A DNA stretch of 64,000 nucleotides, taken from positions 1 to 64,000 of the forward strand of contig JBGALE010000003.1 in NCBI GenBank assembly GCA_044223995.1, given 5' to 3'. This stretch comes from JACMLD01 sp044223995 (lineage in GTDB: Bacteria; Bacteroidota; Bacteroidia; Chitinophagales; Chitinophagaceae). The notes below the pieces were generated by a model, which was not told the DNA's origin, did no database searches, and saw only the letters and a program-made list of their open reading frames with translations. Of this stretch, positions 17,889-27,101 are shown piece by piece. The stretch's first letter is position 1; each line of letters begins with the position of its first letter. Both the position numbers and the translations under genes were made by a program.

Positions 17889-18755
17889 TCAACTGAGCTG
17901 CCGGAGATATTCACGGGGTGATTTGCCTGTAATTTGTTTGAATGTACGGTTGAAACTGCTAACGTTGGAAAAGCCGCAACTGTAGGCAATACCTGCAATG
18001 CCTTCGTGTTTTTTAGCCAGCAATAGTTTTACCGCTTCATTGATCCGGACTTCATTGAGAAAGCTGATATAAGTTTTGCGCGTCCGTTTTTTAAAGTAAC
18101 GGCAAAAGGCAGGAACAGTAAAATGGGCAATAGCCGCCACCTGCTGCAATGCAATGGGCTCATCAAAATGCTCCAGCGTATACTGAAAAATATTATTGAG
18201 CCGGAACCCTTCTGCTTCGGTAAACTGCTGTTCATTAATGGTGGTAGACAATGGCTGTAGTTGTTTCATGGCAGAAAGCTGGTGCAGCAAACCGATAAAA
18301 TGCACCACCTGTTCTGCGCCTTCTGTGTCTTGTATCATTTTCATCAGGTGCGCGACAACCGGGGCTTTCTCCGGTGGTAATTTATATCCATTGCCCGACA
18401 GCGATATGAATTTTTGCACTTTCTTCATTTCCGGTAATTGAAACATGGCCGACAATGCACCGGTTTCACTAAAGAAAATTGTGAGTGAATGAACATTCAT
18501 TTTTTTTCTCTTGTCGAAATAAACAGCATCGCTTTTAAAAATATGCGGCTGGTTGGCGCCGATGATGTATACATCACCGCTGCTGAAATGTTGCGTATAG
18601 TTGCCCGCTATCAGGGTGCCTTCTCCTTTTATAATCCAGGTTATCTGTATCTCCTGGTGGCGGTGGAGAAAATTGTAGAAATATGGTAAATGATCCTCCT
18701 GTACAATAATGGATTTGTCTTTTGGAACCGGTATGGTAAAGGGGATTACTTTCAT
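17889..18755 (-). CDS. AraC-family transcriptional regulator
   Basis: A 288-residue regulator. The ATG at 18755 is chosen over a TTG three codons upstream. The N-terminal cupin-like sensor domain (HRHQEIQITWIIKGEGTLIA, SSGDVYIIGANQPH) is followed by two helix-turn-helix motifs at the C-terminus: LQQVAAIAHFTVPAFCRYFK and IAGIAYSCGFSNVSSFNRTF, ending in TGKSPREYLRQ. Divergently arranged with the hydroxyproline-type catabolic operon, 158 bp apart, so it is the obvious candidate to sense its substrate. The inverted repeats at 18789-18870 are candidate sites. Confidence 0.9.
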   Translation of the reverse strand: MKVIPFTIPVPKDKSIIVQEDHLPYFYNFLHRHQEIQITWIIKGEGTLIAGNYTQHFSSGDVYIIGANQPHIFKSDAVYFDKRKKMNVHSLTIFFSETGALSAMFQLPEMKKVQKFISLSGNGYKLPPEKAPVVAHLMKMIQDTEGAEQVVHFIGLLHQLSAMKQLQPLSTTINEQQFTEAEGFRLNNIFQYTLEHFDEPIALQQVAAIAHFTVPAFCRYFKKRTRKTYISFLNEVRINEAVKLLLAKKHEGIAGIAYSCGFSNVSSFNRTFKQITGKSPREYLRQLS

Positions 18756-18788
18756 CGACTGCAATGTAACAATTAGTCAGAAACACCA

Positions 18789-18837
18789 ATATATTAACCC
18801 AAATTGTTTTTTTGTGTCCTGTTCACGGTTAATATAT
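18789..18837. promoter_or_regulatory. inverted repeat in the AraC/catabolic-operon divergent region
   Basis: ATATATTAACC (18789-18799) and GGTTAATATAT (18827-18837) are perfect 11-nt reverse complements separated by 27 nt. Candidate binding site for the adjacent AraC-type regulator, or a loop-forming pair. Confidence 0.5.
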
Positions 18838-18853
18838 GAGCAAAACCGATTAA

Positions 18854-18892
18854 TTGCCGCATCACGGCAACTGCCGCTTTCCTGTATTTTTG
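18854..18892 (+). promoter_or_regulatory. promoter of the hydroxyproline-type catabolic operon
   Basis: TATTTTTG (18885-18892) matches the -7 consensus TAnnTTTG and lies 21 nt before the first ATG. Upstream is a palindrome TTGCCG-CATCA-CGGCAA (18854-18870), where the -33 box and an operator would be expected. Confidence 0.55.
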
Positions 18893-18913
18893 TGTCATAA
18901 AAATCAAAGCAGC

Positions 18914-19837
18914 ATGAGTATTACATGGAAAGGTGTTTTCCCCGCCCTTACGACAAAGTTTACCAGCAAGGATGAACTGGATCTGGCATTATTCGATAAA
19001 AACCTGCAGGCACAACTGGCCGCCGGTGTGAATGGAATTATCCTGGGAGGTACATTGGGAGAAGCCAGCGTTCTTTCTACCGAAGAAAAAGAAGTACTGG
19101 TAAAATTTGCCGTTGAAAAAGTAGCGGGCAAAGTTCCGGTGGTACTGAATATTGCCGAAGGCAGCACAAAGGAAGCGTTGAAGCAGGCAGCGTATGCCAA
19201 ACAATGGGGCGCAAAGGGATTGATGATGCTGCCACCGATGCGGTACAAAAGCGATCACCGCGAAACCGTGGCGTATTTTACAACAGTCGCCAATGCAACT
19301 GATCTGCCGATCATGATTTACAATAACCCTGTCGATTATAAAATTGAAGTGACGCTTGATATGTTTGAAGAGTTGATCGCCTGTAATAACATACAGGCCG
19401 TAAAAGAAAGCACGCGCGATGTTACCAATGTAACGCGGATGATTAACCGCTTTGGTGACCGGATAAAAATTCTTTGTGGTGTCGACACGCTGGCTATGGA
19501 AGAAATATGCCTCGGTGCAGATGGATGGGTAGCAGGATTGGTATGCGCTTTCCCTGCGGAAACAGTAGCCATCTACAAATTGGTAAAAGCCGGTAAAATA
19601 GCAGAAGCAACTGCGATCTACCGTTGGTTCATGCCGCTGCTGGAACTGGATATTCACCCGAAATTAGTTCAGTATATCAAACTGGCTGAAAAGCAGGCAG
19701 GGCTGGGCAGTGAAGAGGTGAGACCACCACGGCTTACGCTTGCCGGAGAGGAGCGGGATCGTATTTTAAAAATCATCAACGATGGGATTGCGAAGCGTCC
19801 TGTCTTGCCAGATTATCTTAACTTACAGCATGCGTAA
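18914..19837 (+). CDS. DapA-family lyase, probable 1-pyrroline-4-hydroxy-2-carboxylate deaminase
   Basis: A 307-residue class I aldolase-type enzyme of the dihydrodipicolinate synthase family; the upstream open frame to 18854 is non-homologous and overlaps the promoter. The Schiff-base Lys is Lys164 in QAVKEST and the catalytic Tyr is Tyr136 in IMIYNNP; GGTLGEASVLSTEE forms the carboxylate-binding loop. In this company (ketoglutarate-semialdehyde dehydrogenase, D-amino-acid dehydrogenase, a 4-hydroxyproline epimerase elsewhere) the best guess is the deaminase giving 2-oxoglutarate semialdehyde. A 2-keto-3-deoxy-sugar-acid lyase or dehydratase is the main alternative. Confidence 0.78.
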   Translation: MSITWKGVFPALTTKFTSKDELDLALFDKNLQAQLAAGVNGIILGGTLGEASVLSTEEKEVLVKFAVEKVAGKVPVVLNIAEGSTKEALKQAAYAKQWGAKGLMMLPPMRYKSDHRETVAYFTTVANATDLPIMIYNNPVDYKIEVTLDMFEELIACNNIQAVKESTRDVTNVTRMINRFGDRIKILCGVDTLAMEEICLGADGWVAGLVCAFPAETVAIYKLVKAGKIAEATAIYRWFMPLLELDIHPKLVQYIKLAEKQAGLGSEEVRPPRLTLAGEERDRILKIINDGIAKRPVLPDYLNLQHA

Positions 19838-21272
19838 CAGGTTTTCCGTAATCATAGGACTAATTTGTTTATCATTTATTTCTCCTGCGCAAAATTCCTG
19901 GAAACATGGCCGCCTGCAGGTGACCATCGATGGTCACTACCTTCAATTTGAAGATGGTACACCTTTTTTCTGGCTGGGTGATACAGCCTGGGAAATTTTT
20001 CACCGGCTGACAAAAGAAGAAATTGCAAAATACCTCGACAACCGGCAACAAAAGGGATTTAACGTTATACAATCAGTTATACTGGCTGAGTTTGATGGGT
20101 TGCGGAAACCCAACCAGTATGGCCAGGTGCCTTTGTATGATCTTGATCCGACCAAACCAAATGAAAAATATTTCGAACTGGTAGATTATACTTTACAACT
20201 GGCGAAGGAAAAAAATATTTTTCTTGGATTGCTCCCCACCTGGGGCGATAAGGTAACCAAAATGTGGGGCGAAGGCCCCGTGGTGTTTACTGCAGATAAT
20301 GCGTATGTGTATGGCCGTTGGCTGGGGGAAAGATATGCAGCTTACCCGAATATTATTTGGATATTGGGTGGTGACAGGCCGGCAGTAACGGATAGCAACG
20401 ACTGGCGGCCGATCTGGAGGGCTTTGGCAAAAGGTATTAAAGACGGAACAGACAACAAGGCCATATTTTCCTATCATATTTCCGGTGGGCAAACCACGTC
20501 GCGGACCCTTCACAATGAAGACTGGCTGGACATTAACATGATGCAAAGCGGTCATGGAAGCGGCCACGATGTAAAAGTTTGGGAATGGATTACACAGGAT
20601 CGTGGAATGAAACCTGCCAAACCAACACTGGATGCAGAACCCAATTATGAAGATCACCCGGTAAACCCGTGGCCCAAATGGGATCCGGCCAATGGATATT
20701 TTCGCGATTATGATGTGCGCAAGCAAACATACCGTTCGGTATTTGCCGGCGCCTGCGGTGTTACATACGGGCATCATTCTGTTTGGCAATTTTGGAGCCC
20801 GCGGGAAGAAAAAATAAATCATGCCGACCGTTACTGGACAGAAGCCATCGACCGCCCCGGTGCATTCCAGGTGGGTTATTTGAAAAACCTCATTGAGTCG
20901 CGATCACCATTAAACAGGATACCTGATCAATCTATTATTGTAAGTGGTCAAGGGGAAAAAGGTGATTATATGACTGCATTCCGCGATGCAGACAATAAAT
21001 ACGCCATGATTTATTTGCCGGTCGGCAAAACAATCGAGATCAATACAAAATTTTTTATGTCATCCCGTATCATCGCCTGGTGGTTTAATCCGCGTACAGG
21101 GAAAGCTGCCAATGCCGATGCCAAGAAAAAAAATGAAAGGATGCAGTTTACGCCCCCTACATTGGGAAATGAAAACGATTGGGTCTTGATTTTGGATGAT
21201 CCAAAGTATAAATATGTTTGGCCGGGAAAAATCAATACGGCAAAAACAGAATGGCTTGTCAGTATTAATTGA
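19830..21272 (+). CDS. GH140-like (apiosidase-type, DUF4038) glycoside hydrolase
   Basis: A 480-residue exported protein. The ATG at 19830 overlaps the stop of the preceding gene by 8 nt and opens a signal peptide (FSVIIGLICLSFISPAQ). The TIM-barrel domain carries the DUF4038 hallmarks: LQFEDGTPFFWLGDTAWEIF, KGFNVIQSVILAEFDG, IIWILGGDRP and LDAEPNYEDHPV, then a C-terminal sheet domain (WFNPRTGKAANADAKKK). Characterised relatives include an apiosidase acting on pectin side chains. Here it is translationally coupled to catabolic enzymes rather than to SusCD. Actual substrate unknown. Confidence 0.82.
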   Translation: MRNRFSVIIGLICLSFISPAQNSWKHGRLQVTIDGHYLQFEDGTPFFWLGDTAWEIFHRLTKEEIAKYLDNRQQKGFNVIQSVILAEFDGLRKPNQYGQVPLYDLDPTKPNEKYFELVDYTLQLAKEKNIFLGLLPTWGDKVTKMWGEGPVVFTADNAYVYGRWLGERYAAYPNIIWILGGDRPAVTDSNDWRPIWRALAKGIKDGTDNKAIFSYHISGGQTTSRTLHNEDWLDINMMQSGHGSGHDVKVWEWITQDRGMKPAKPTLDAEPNYEDHPVNPWPKWDPANGYFRDYDVRKQTYRSVFAGACGVTYGHHSVWQFWSPREEKINHADRYWTEAIDRPGAFQVGYLKNLIESRSPLNRIPDQSIIVSGQGEKGDYMTAFRDADNKYAMIYLPVGKTIEINTKFFMSSRIIAWWFNPRTGKAANADAKKKNERMQFTPPTLGNENDWVLILDDPKYKYVWPGKINTAKTEWLVSIN

Positions 21273-21291
21273 TGAATTAAATTCGCAGGTT

Positions 21292-22773
21292 ATGTTTACA
21301 GATGCAACAACAGCAGAGATAAATGCCATCATGGAACAGTCATGGAAAGCATTTCACGAATACAGGAAACTTCCTTTGTCACGCCGCGCGGAATTTATGC
21401 GTGCCATTGCCACTGAACTTGAAAATATTGGCGATTCGTTGATACATACTGCCATGTCTGAAACCAATCTTCCTGAAGCGAGGTTGCGCAATGAAAGAGC
21501 AAGAACAATTTACCAATTGGAAAGTTATGCTTTGGCTTGTGAAGAAGGCACCTGGCTGGAAGCAAGAATAGATACTGCCAATACAGCGAGGACACCACCT
21601 AAGCCTGATATTCGAAAGATGCTGGTACCATTGGGACCGGTGGTAGTATTTGGTGCGTCCAATTTTCCTTTTGCGTACTCAACGGCTGGTGGAGATACCG
21701 CTACTGCATTCGCTGCAGGTTGCCCGGTGATAGTAAAAGGACATCCTGCACATGCAGACACCAGTGAACTGGTGGCTGGTGCAATTAATTCAGCAGCGGA
21801 TAAATGTAATTTACCCAGAGGTGTTTTTGCACACGTGCATGGCGCAGGCTTTGAAGTAGGAAAAGCATTGGTGATGCATGCACATACTAAAGCAGTAGGG
21901 TTTACCGGTTCTTATATGGGGGGCAAGCAATTATTCGATTGGGCCAACCAGCGCAAAGAACCCATTCCTGTTTTTGCAGAAATGGGAAGTATCAATCCTG
22001 TTTTCCTGTTACCGGAAAAACTACAGCAATCCGCTGCGGATGTAGCGGCCATGTATGCAGGCTCCATAACACTGGGCGTTGGACAGTTCTGTACCAATCC
22101 CGGTTTGATACTCGGTATAGAGGGGGAAGCATTGCAAACATTTATCAGTGCTTTGGGAAAAGCCATAGAACAGGTGCCGCCCGGAAAAATGTTACATCCC
22201 GGCATCGTTAAAGCATACAAGGAAAAAAAATCTGTTGCATTGCTGCAGGAAGGAGTTGAAACCGTAGCAGTATCGGCAACACCTGAAAAAGAAAAAGAAG
22301 GAACACCGGTGATCGCTTCAGCAAGCGGAAAAGCATTTTTACAAAACCCTGTATTGCACCAGGAAGTATTTGGGCCCTACTCACTCGTGATACGCTGTAA
22401 GGATATGAATGAAATGCTGGAAGCTGCCAAACACCTGGAAGGGCAATTGACCGCTACATTAATGGCAACTGACAATGATATAACTGCTAATGTTGAATTG
22501 GTGGAAGCCGTAAAAAATATTTGTGGAAGATGTATTGTCAATAATGTACCAACCGGAGTGGAAGTTTGCCTGGGTATGCAGCATGGAGGTCCTTTCCCTG
22601 CTACCACCGACAGCCGGTTTACATCAGTGGGGGCTGATGGAATTAAAAGATTCGCCCGTCCGCTGGCATTTCAAAACTGGAGCAATCAATTACTGCCGGA
22701 TGAGTTAAAAAACGAAAACCCATTGGGCATCTGGAGAACGATCAATAATGTCCTGACAAAAAATAGTCTTTAA
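21292..22773 (+). CDS. 2-oxoglutarate-semialdehyde dehydrogenase (ALDH superfamily)
   Basis: A 493-residue NAD(P)-dependent aldehyde dehydrogenase of the ketoglutarate-semialdehyde subgroup, forming 2-oxoglutarate. The start at 21292 is chosen because homology starts with FTDATTAEINAIMEQSWKAF; the open frame begins earlier, overlapping the previous gene. Catalytic Cys267 lies in GVGQFCTNPGL and the general-base Glu230 in FAEMGSINPVF. PLGPVVVFGASNFPFAYS and GFTGSYMGGKQLFD form the cofactor site. Last oxidation step of hydroxyproline, or of oxidative pentose or glucarate routes. Confidence 0.85.
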   Translation: MFTDATTAEINAIMEQSWKAFHEYRKLPLSRRAEFMRAIATELENIGDSLIHTAMSETNLPEARLRNERARTIYQLESYALACEEGTWLEARIDTANTARTPPKPDIRKMLVPLGPVVVFGASNFPFAYSTAGGDTATAFAAGCPVIVKGHPAHADTSELVAGAINSAADKCNLPRGVFAHVHGAGFEVGKALVMHAHTKAVGFTGSYMGGKQLFDWANQRKEPIPVFAEMGSINPVFLLPEKLQQSAADVAAMYAGSITLGVGQFCTNPGLILGIEGEALQTFISALGKAIEQVPPGKMLHPGIVKAYKEKKSVALLQEGVETVAVSATPEKEKEGTPVIASASGKAFLQNPVLHQEVFGPYSLVIRCKDMNEMLEAAKHLEGQLTATLMATDNDITANVELVEAVKNICGRCIVNNVPTGVEVCLGMQHGGPFPATTDSRFTSVGADGIKRFARPLAFQNWSNQLLPDELKNENPLGIWRTINNVLTKNSL

Positions 22774-22793
22774 CAATAATACTTTATAATAAC

Positions 22794-23846
22794 ATGAACA
22801 AACTTCTGCTTTGCCTGCTCGTTTCTTTTTTTGCAATTAAAACTTTTGCACAACCATCGAAACAATGGTCAGCAGCAAAAGCCAATGCCTGGTACAAGCA
22901 ACAGGGATGGCATGCAGGTTCTAATTTTTTGCCCAGTTCTGCCATCAACCAACTCGAAATGTGGCAGGCTGATAGTTTTGACACGGCAACCATTAACCGC
23001 GAACTGGGATGGGCAGAAAATATTGGGTTTAACACCATGCGTGTTTTCCTGCACAACCTCGTATGGGAAAATGATGCAAAAGCATTTAAACAACGGATCA
23101 ATACATTCCTGGCCATTGCACACCGCCATCACGTAAAACCATTATTTGTTTTCTTTGATGACTGCTGGAATGAAGAACCGGTGTATGGAAAACAACCAGA
23201 ACCTAAAACCGGTATCCACAATAGTGGTTGGATGCGCAGCCCGGGAAAATCAGTTCATAATGACAGCACACGCTGGAACGTCCTGGAGAAATATGTAAAG
23301 GATATTCTTATGACTTTCAAAAATGACAACCGGATTTTACTGTGGGACTTGTACAACGAGCCGGGCAATAGTGGCTATAATGAAACATCTCTTCCTTTAT
23401 TAAAGAAAATATTTTCCTGGGCATGGAGCGTACGGCCTTCGCAACCGCTTACGGTTGGTATTTGGTACAATAACAAAGAACTGTCGGATTATCAATTGGC
23501 CAATTCTGATGTGATTAGTTTTCATAACTACGAAAAGGCAGAGAGTATGGAAAAAGAGATTAAAGAATTGCAGGTGTATGGCCGCCCGCTGGTTTGTACC
23601 GAATATATGGCAAGGACACGTGGTTCAAAATTTGAAACACATTTGCCGTTATTAAAAAAATACAATGTTGTCGCTATCAACTGGGGGTTTGTATCCGGGA
23701 AAAGCAATACCATTTACCAATGGGATACACCAGTACCTGATGGCAGCGAACCAAAAGTTTGGTTTCACGATATTTTCCGGAAAGATGGTTCTTCCTTTGA
23801 CCCGAAAGAAATTGAATTGATCAGGAAGACCACGAAGGGCAAATAG
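22794..23846 (+). CDS. exported clan GH-A glycoside hydrolase (GH5/cellulase-like)
   Basis: A 350-residue protein with a signal peptide (LLLCLLVSFFAIKTFAQ). The TIM barrel shows the GH-A pattern: acid/base Glu in LLWDLYNEPGNSGYN and a probable nucleophile Glu in LVCTEYMARTRGS; KPLFVFFDDCW and AINWGFVSGKSN are further landmarks. It lies 20 nt after the dehydrogenase, so in the same operon. Often labelled cellulase-family or 1,4-beta-xylanase; neither substrate can be confirmed from sequence. Confidence 0.78.
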   Translation: MNKLLLCLLVSFFAIKTFAQPSKQWSAAKANAWYKQQGWHAGSNFLPSSAINQLEMWQADSFDTATINRELGWAENIGFNTMRVFLHNLVWENDAKAFKQRINTFLAIAHRHHVKPLFVFFDDCWNEEPVYGKQPEPKTGIHNSGWMRSPGKSVHNDSTRWNVLEKYVKDILMTFKNDNRILLWDLYNEPGNSGYNETSLPLLKKIFSWAWSVRPSQPLTVGIWYNNKELSDYQLANSDVISFHNYEKAESMEKEIKELQVYGRPLVCTEYMARTRGSKFETHLPLLKKYNVVAINWGFVSGKSNTIYQWDTPVPDGSEPKVWFHDIFRKDGSSFDPKEIELIRKTTKGK

Positions 23847-23990
23847 TAATTTATAATTAGTAATTAAAAATTAATAATTAATAATTTGAAAGGGCAAGGG
23901 AGTGATAATTTAAACTGATAGTAGTTCTCATTTTGACTTTTTAATTTTTATTTTTGATTTTATAAAGAGCAGGCGAATAAACAGCAACGA
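23847..23990. repeat. AT-rich low-complexity spacer
   Basis: Repeated AATTA/TAATT phrases (AATTAAAAATTAATAATTAA), then TTTTTAATTTTTATTTTTGA. It resembles the AT part of the phrase repeats at 4351-4606. It separates two genes of what is probably one operon; no terminator hairpin is seen. Confidence 0.5.
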
Positions 23991-25238
23991 ATGAAAGCAG
24001 TTATAATTGGAGGAGGTATTATAGGATTGAGCAGTGCATATTATTTGAATCAGTCTGGATGGGAAGTTACCGTTCTTGATAAAGAAGATTTTCTCAACAA
24101 TTGTTCATACGGCAACGCAGGCTATGTTTGTCCCAGTCACTTTATTCCGCTGGCAACGCCGGGTATTGTAAAACAGGGGTTGAAATGGATGTGGAACAGC
24201 CGAAGCCCATTTTATGTACAGCCCCGCTTAAATTCAGCTCTGATTGATTGGGGTATGAAATTTATGCGCAGTGCAACACCGGAAAAAGTGGAGGCCGCCG
24301 CAGTACCCCTCCGTGACATTGCCATTATCAGCCAGCATGAATATGAAAACTGGACAAAACTGCAAGGTTTTGATTTTGCCTACCAGCACAAAGGATTGCT
24401 GGAAATATTTCAAACAGAAAAAGCAGCAGAACACGCACACCACACCGAACAAAAAGCCCGCGAATTGGGACTGGATGCTACAATGCTCAGCTTTGATGAA
24501 TTGCAGCAACTGGAACCACAGGCAAAGATTAATGGAATCGGCGCATTGTTTTTTAAATGCGATGCGCATCTCTACCCCAATAAACTAATGAAAGGCTTAA
24601 TAGCACTATTGCAGCAACGCGGAGTGAAACTTGTACCGAATGAAGCAGCGACTGGCATCGAAAAATCAAATGGCCAGGTTACCAGTGTCATTACAGGGAA
24701 AAATAAATATGCGGCGGATACAGTTGTTATAGCCAGTGGCTCCTGGAGCAGAGAGGTGGCGTCATTGTTCAATATTAAATTACCGTTAGTACCCGGCCGT
24801 GGTTATTCGGTTACGCTGGAAGATTCTCCCTATAGATTAAATTACCCGGCTATCCTGGTCGAAGGGCGTGTAGCGCTCACGCCGATGGATGGCAATAAGA
24901 TCCGTTTTGGCGGCACGATGGAAATTACTTCCACGAATACAGCACTACGAATGAACCGGGTACAAGGTATACTCGATGCAGTAAAAAGGTTCTTTCCCGA
25001 TTTTGACGTAGCTATGCCACCGGCTGAAAAAATCTGGTATGGCTACAGGCCATGTTCTGCTGACGGACTTCCTTATATCGGTCGTAGTAAAAAATGGAAA
25101 AACGTAGTAGTGGCCAGCGGTCATGCTATGCTGGGGTTGAGCCTCGGCGCGGGAACGGGAAAACTGGTAGGCGAAATTGTCAATGAACAACCAACCAGTA
25201 TGGACCTGTCACCATTCACGGTGGAAAGATTCGGGTAA
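23991..25238 (+). CDS. FAD-dependent D-amino-acid dehydrogenase (probable D-hydroxyproline dehydrogenase)
   Basis: A 415-residue DadA/glycine-oxidase-type flavoprotein. The FAD motif is AVIIGGGIIGLSSAYYLNQS with the acidic strand end VTVLDKEDF; the C-terminal FAD segment is VVASGHAMLGLSLGAGTGKL, and GYRPCSADGLPYIG is a family landmark. A long helical insert (about residues 60-150) is typical of DadA-like enzymes. In hydroxyproline pathways such enzymes oxidise cis-4-hydroxy-D-proline to the pyrroline that the DapA-type deaminase uses. Substrate is inferred from context; generic D-amino-acid oxidation is the alternative. Confidence 0.8.
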   Translation: MKAVIIGGGIIGLSSAYYLNQSGWEVTVLDKEDFLNNCSYGNAGYVCPSHFIPLATPGIVKQGLKWMWNSRSPFYVQPRLNSALIDWGMKFMRSATPEKVEAAAVPLRDIAIISQHEYENWTKLQGFDFAYQHKGLLEIFQTEKAAEHAHHTEQKARELGLDATMLSFDELQQLEPQAKINGIGALFFKCDAHLYPNKLMKGLIALLQQRGVKLVPNEAATGIEKSNGQVTSVITGKNKYAADTVVIASGSWSREVASLFNIKLPLVPGRGYSVTLEDSPYRLNYPAILVEGRVALTPMDGNKIRFGGTMEITSTNTALRMNRVQGILDAVKRFFPDFDVAMPPAEKIWYGYRPCSADGLPYIGRSKKWKNVVVASGHAMLGLSLGAGTGKLVGEIVNEQPTSMDLSPFTVERFG

Positions 25239-25243
25239 ACAAC

Positions 25244-25268
25244 AAAAATGTCAGCAACATGACTTTTT
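25244..25268 (+). terminator. weak hairpin terminator after the catabolic operon
   Basis: AAAAATGTCA, loop GCAACA, TGACTTTTT. The GC core is only 4 bp but is extended by A-T pairs and followed by T residues. Confidence 0.35.
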
Positions 25269-25460
25269 ATAAATAATCATAGATTGCCCTGAACCCTTTG
25301 TTGCTTTATTTGTACTGTGTACTGAACAAATTTAAATGTGATGGGTAAGCGGGGATTTAAGGGATCCAATACCTGTTGCCTTGAATATTTGTAGCAGCTT
25401 TGTTAAATAATTCCGGCGGATTGCCCGGTAACAGGCAATTTGTACTTTTACGTTCTTATT

Positions 25461-27059
25461 ATGGATTGTAATACTTCTACACTACCTTATAAACAGACCG
25501 GCTATTTCTCAAAGATTGTTACAGATTACCTGGATCAATCTGTCAACCTGCGTCCTTTTTACCTGCACCTGCCCAACCTGGAAGGGATAAAGAATGCCAT
25601 CAAAGCAAGACAATCATTTGTTACCGACCGCCGTTTGCTCGTGGAAGTACTGAAAGCACAATATGCTTCATTGCTCCCGTCAAAAGAAGTTAACAGCAAT
25701 ATCGAATTATTGCTGAAGGATAATTGTTTTACGATCACAACCGCACATCAGCCGGCTATTTTTACCGGTACATTATATTTCGTATATAAAATCCTGCATG
25801 CTATCAGGCTGGCAGAATATCTGAAAGCGCAGTTTCCGGAAAATTATTTTGTTCCCGTGTTTTATATGGGCAGCGAAGATGCTGACCTGGATGAATTGGG
25901 AAAGATTTACCTGGGTGCAGAGAAAATAGTGTGGGATACGAAACAAACTGGCGCTGTTGGGAGAATGCAGCCAAAAGGTCTGGAAAAAATTATAGCGAGG
26001 ATAGAAGGCGAATTGAGTGTTCAGCCACACGGAAAAGAACTCGTTCAGTTACTAAAAGATGCCTATTTAACCAGTCCTGATATACAGACTGCAACACTTA
26101 AACTGATTCACACGTTGTTTGCCGAATATGGTTTATTGGTGGTTGTACCGGATAATGCCCGGCTCAAAAAAGTAATGAAGGAGGTATTCCGGGATGATTT
26201 ACTAAAACAATCGGCTTCATCGGTTGTCGAAAAGACAATCAATGAACTGCGTCGGCATTATAAAGTGCAGGCAAACCCCAGGGAGATCAATTTATTTTAT
26301 TTAAAAGATGATATCCGTAGCAGGATCGAAAAAGTAAAGGACGGATATATTGTGCATGATACAGCCATTCGGTTTTCAGAAAAGGAAATCCTGGATGAAC
26401 TGGATCAACACCCTGAACGGTTTAGCCCAAATGTTATTTTAAGGGGCATGTTCCAGGAAACTATCCTGCCCAATATTGTATTTATTGGCGGGGGAGGTGA
26501 GTTGGCCTACTGGCTGGAGTTGAAAGATCTTTTTAAAGAGAATAAAGTGCCTTACCCTGTTTTAGTGGTACGCAATTCCTTTTTGGTGATCGAGCATAGG
26601 TGGAAAGAAAAAATCGAAAAACTGGGATTTAGCTACCAGGATGTATTCCTGTCCGAACAAAACTTGCTGACGCAACTGGTAAACCGTCATAAAAACGGCG
26701 AGTTGAAATTATCAGCAGAGCTGACTGAACTTGACAAACTGTACAACCAGTTAAAAGAAAAAGCGCTGCACATCGATAAAACACTGGAACGACATATTGA
26801 TGCATTACGCGTAAAAACAACCAGGCCTTTGCAGGAATTGGAAAAGAAAATGTTGCGGGCCGAAAAAAGAAAATACGAAAGCGAGCAGCGCCAGATAGCG
26901 GCGATTAAATCGGTATTATTTCCGTTGGATAATTTACAGGAACGTATCGATAACTTTATGCCGTATTATGCCAAATGGGGCAAGCCATTCATTCAAATGC
27001 TCTGCAAACATTCCCCTGCGCTGGAACAGCAATTTGTGGTGCTGGAGGAAACCATTTAG
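25461..27059 (+). CDS. bshC: bacillithiol biosynthesis cysteine-adding enzyme BshC
   Basis: A 532-residue ligase that joins Cys to glucosaminyl-malate in the last step of bacillithiol synthesis. The start at 25461 is chosen because conserved sequence begins there; the open frame is 7 codons longer. Landmarks: TTAHQPAIFTGTLYFVYKILHAI (Rossmann-like core), PVFYMGSEDADLDELGKI, LPNIVFIGGGGELAYWLELKDLF, and the long coiled-coil domain (about residues 370-490). BshA and BshB are not in the window, which is normal since bsh genes are scattered. Its presence supports Bacteroidota. Confidence 0.94.
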   Translation: MDCNTSTLPYKQTGYFSKIVTDYLDQSVNLRPFYLHLPNLEGIKNAIKARQSFVTDRRLLVEVLKAQYASLLPSKEVNSNIELLLKDNCFTITTAHQPAIFTGTLYFVYKILHAIRLAEYLKAQFPENYFVPVFYMGSEDADLDELGKIYLGAEKIVWDTKQTGAVGRMQPKGLEKIIARIEGELSVQPHGKELVQLLKDAYLTSPDIQTATLKLIHTLFAEYGLLVVVPDNARLKKVMKEVFRDDLLKQSASSVVEKTINELRRHYKVQANPREINLFYLKDDIRSRIEKVKDGYIVHDTAIRFSEKEILDELDQHPERFSPNVILRGMFQETILPNIVFIGGGGELAYWLELKDLFKENKVPYPVLVVRNSFLVIEHRWKEKIEKLGFSYQDVFLSEQNLLTQLVNRHKNGELKLSAELTELDKLYNQLKEKALHIDKTLERHIDALRVKTTRPLQELEKKMLRAEKRKYESEQRQIAAIKSVLFPLDNLQERIDNFMPYYAKWGKPFIQMLCKHSPALEQQFVVLEETI

Positions 27060-27101
27060 GCAATTTATTTTTTATAATATTTCATGGCCTAATTACATAA
27101 G

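Noticed and set aside
18914..22773. L-arabinose or D-xylose oxidative (Weimberg-type) pathway as the role of the lyase and dehydrogenase
   Set aside because: No pentose dehydrogenase, lactonase or aldonate dehydratase is seen, while a D-amino-acid dehydrogenase and a hydroxyproline epimerase are. Kept only as an alternative.
22869..23132. Several overlapping frames within the clan GH-A hydrolase gene
   Set aside because: All lie inside a well-supported gene and lack domain-like sequence.
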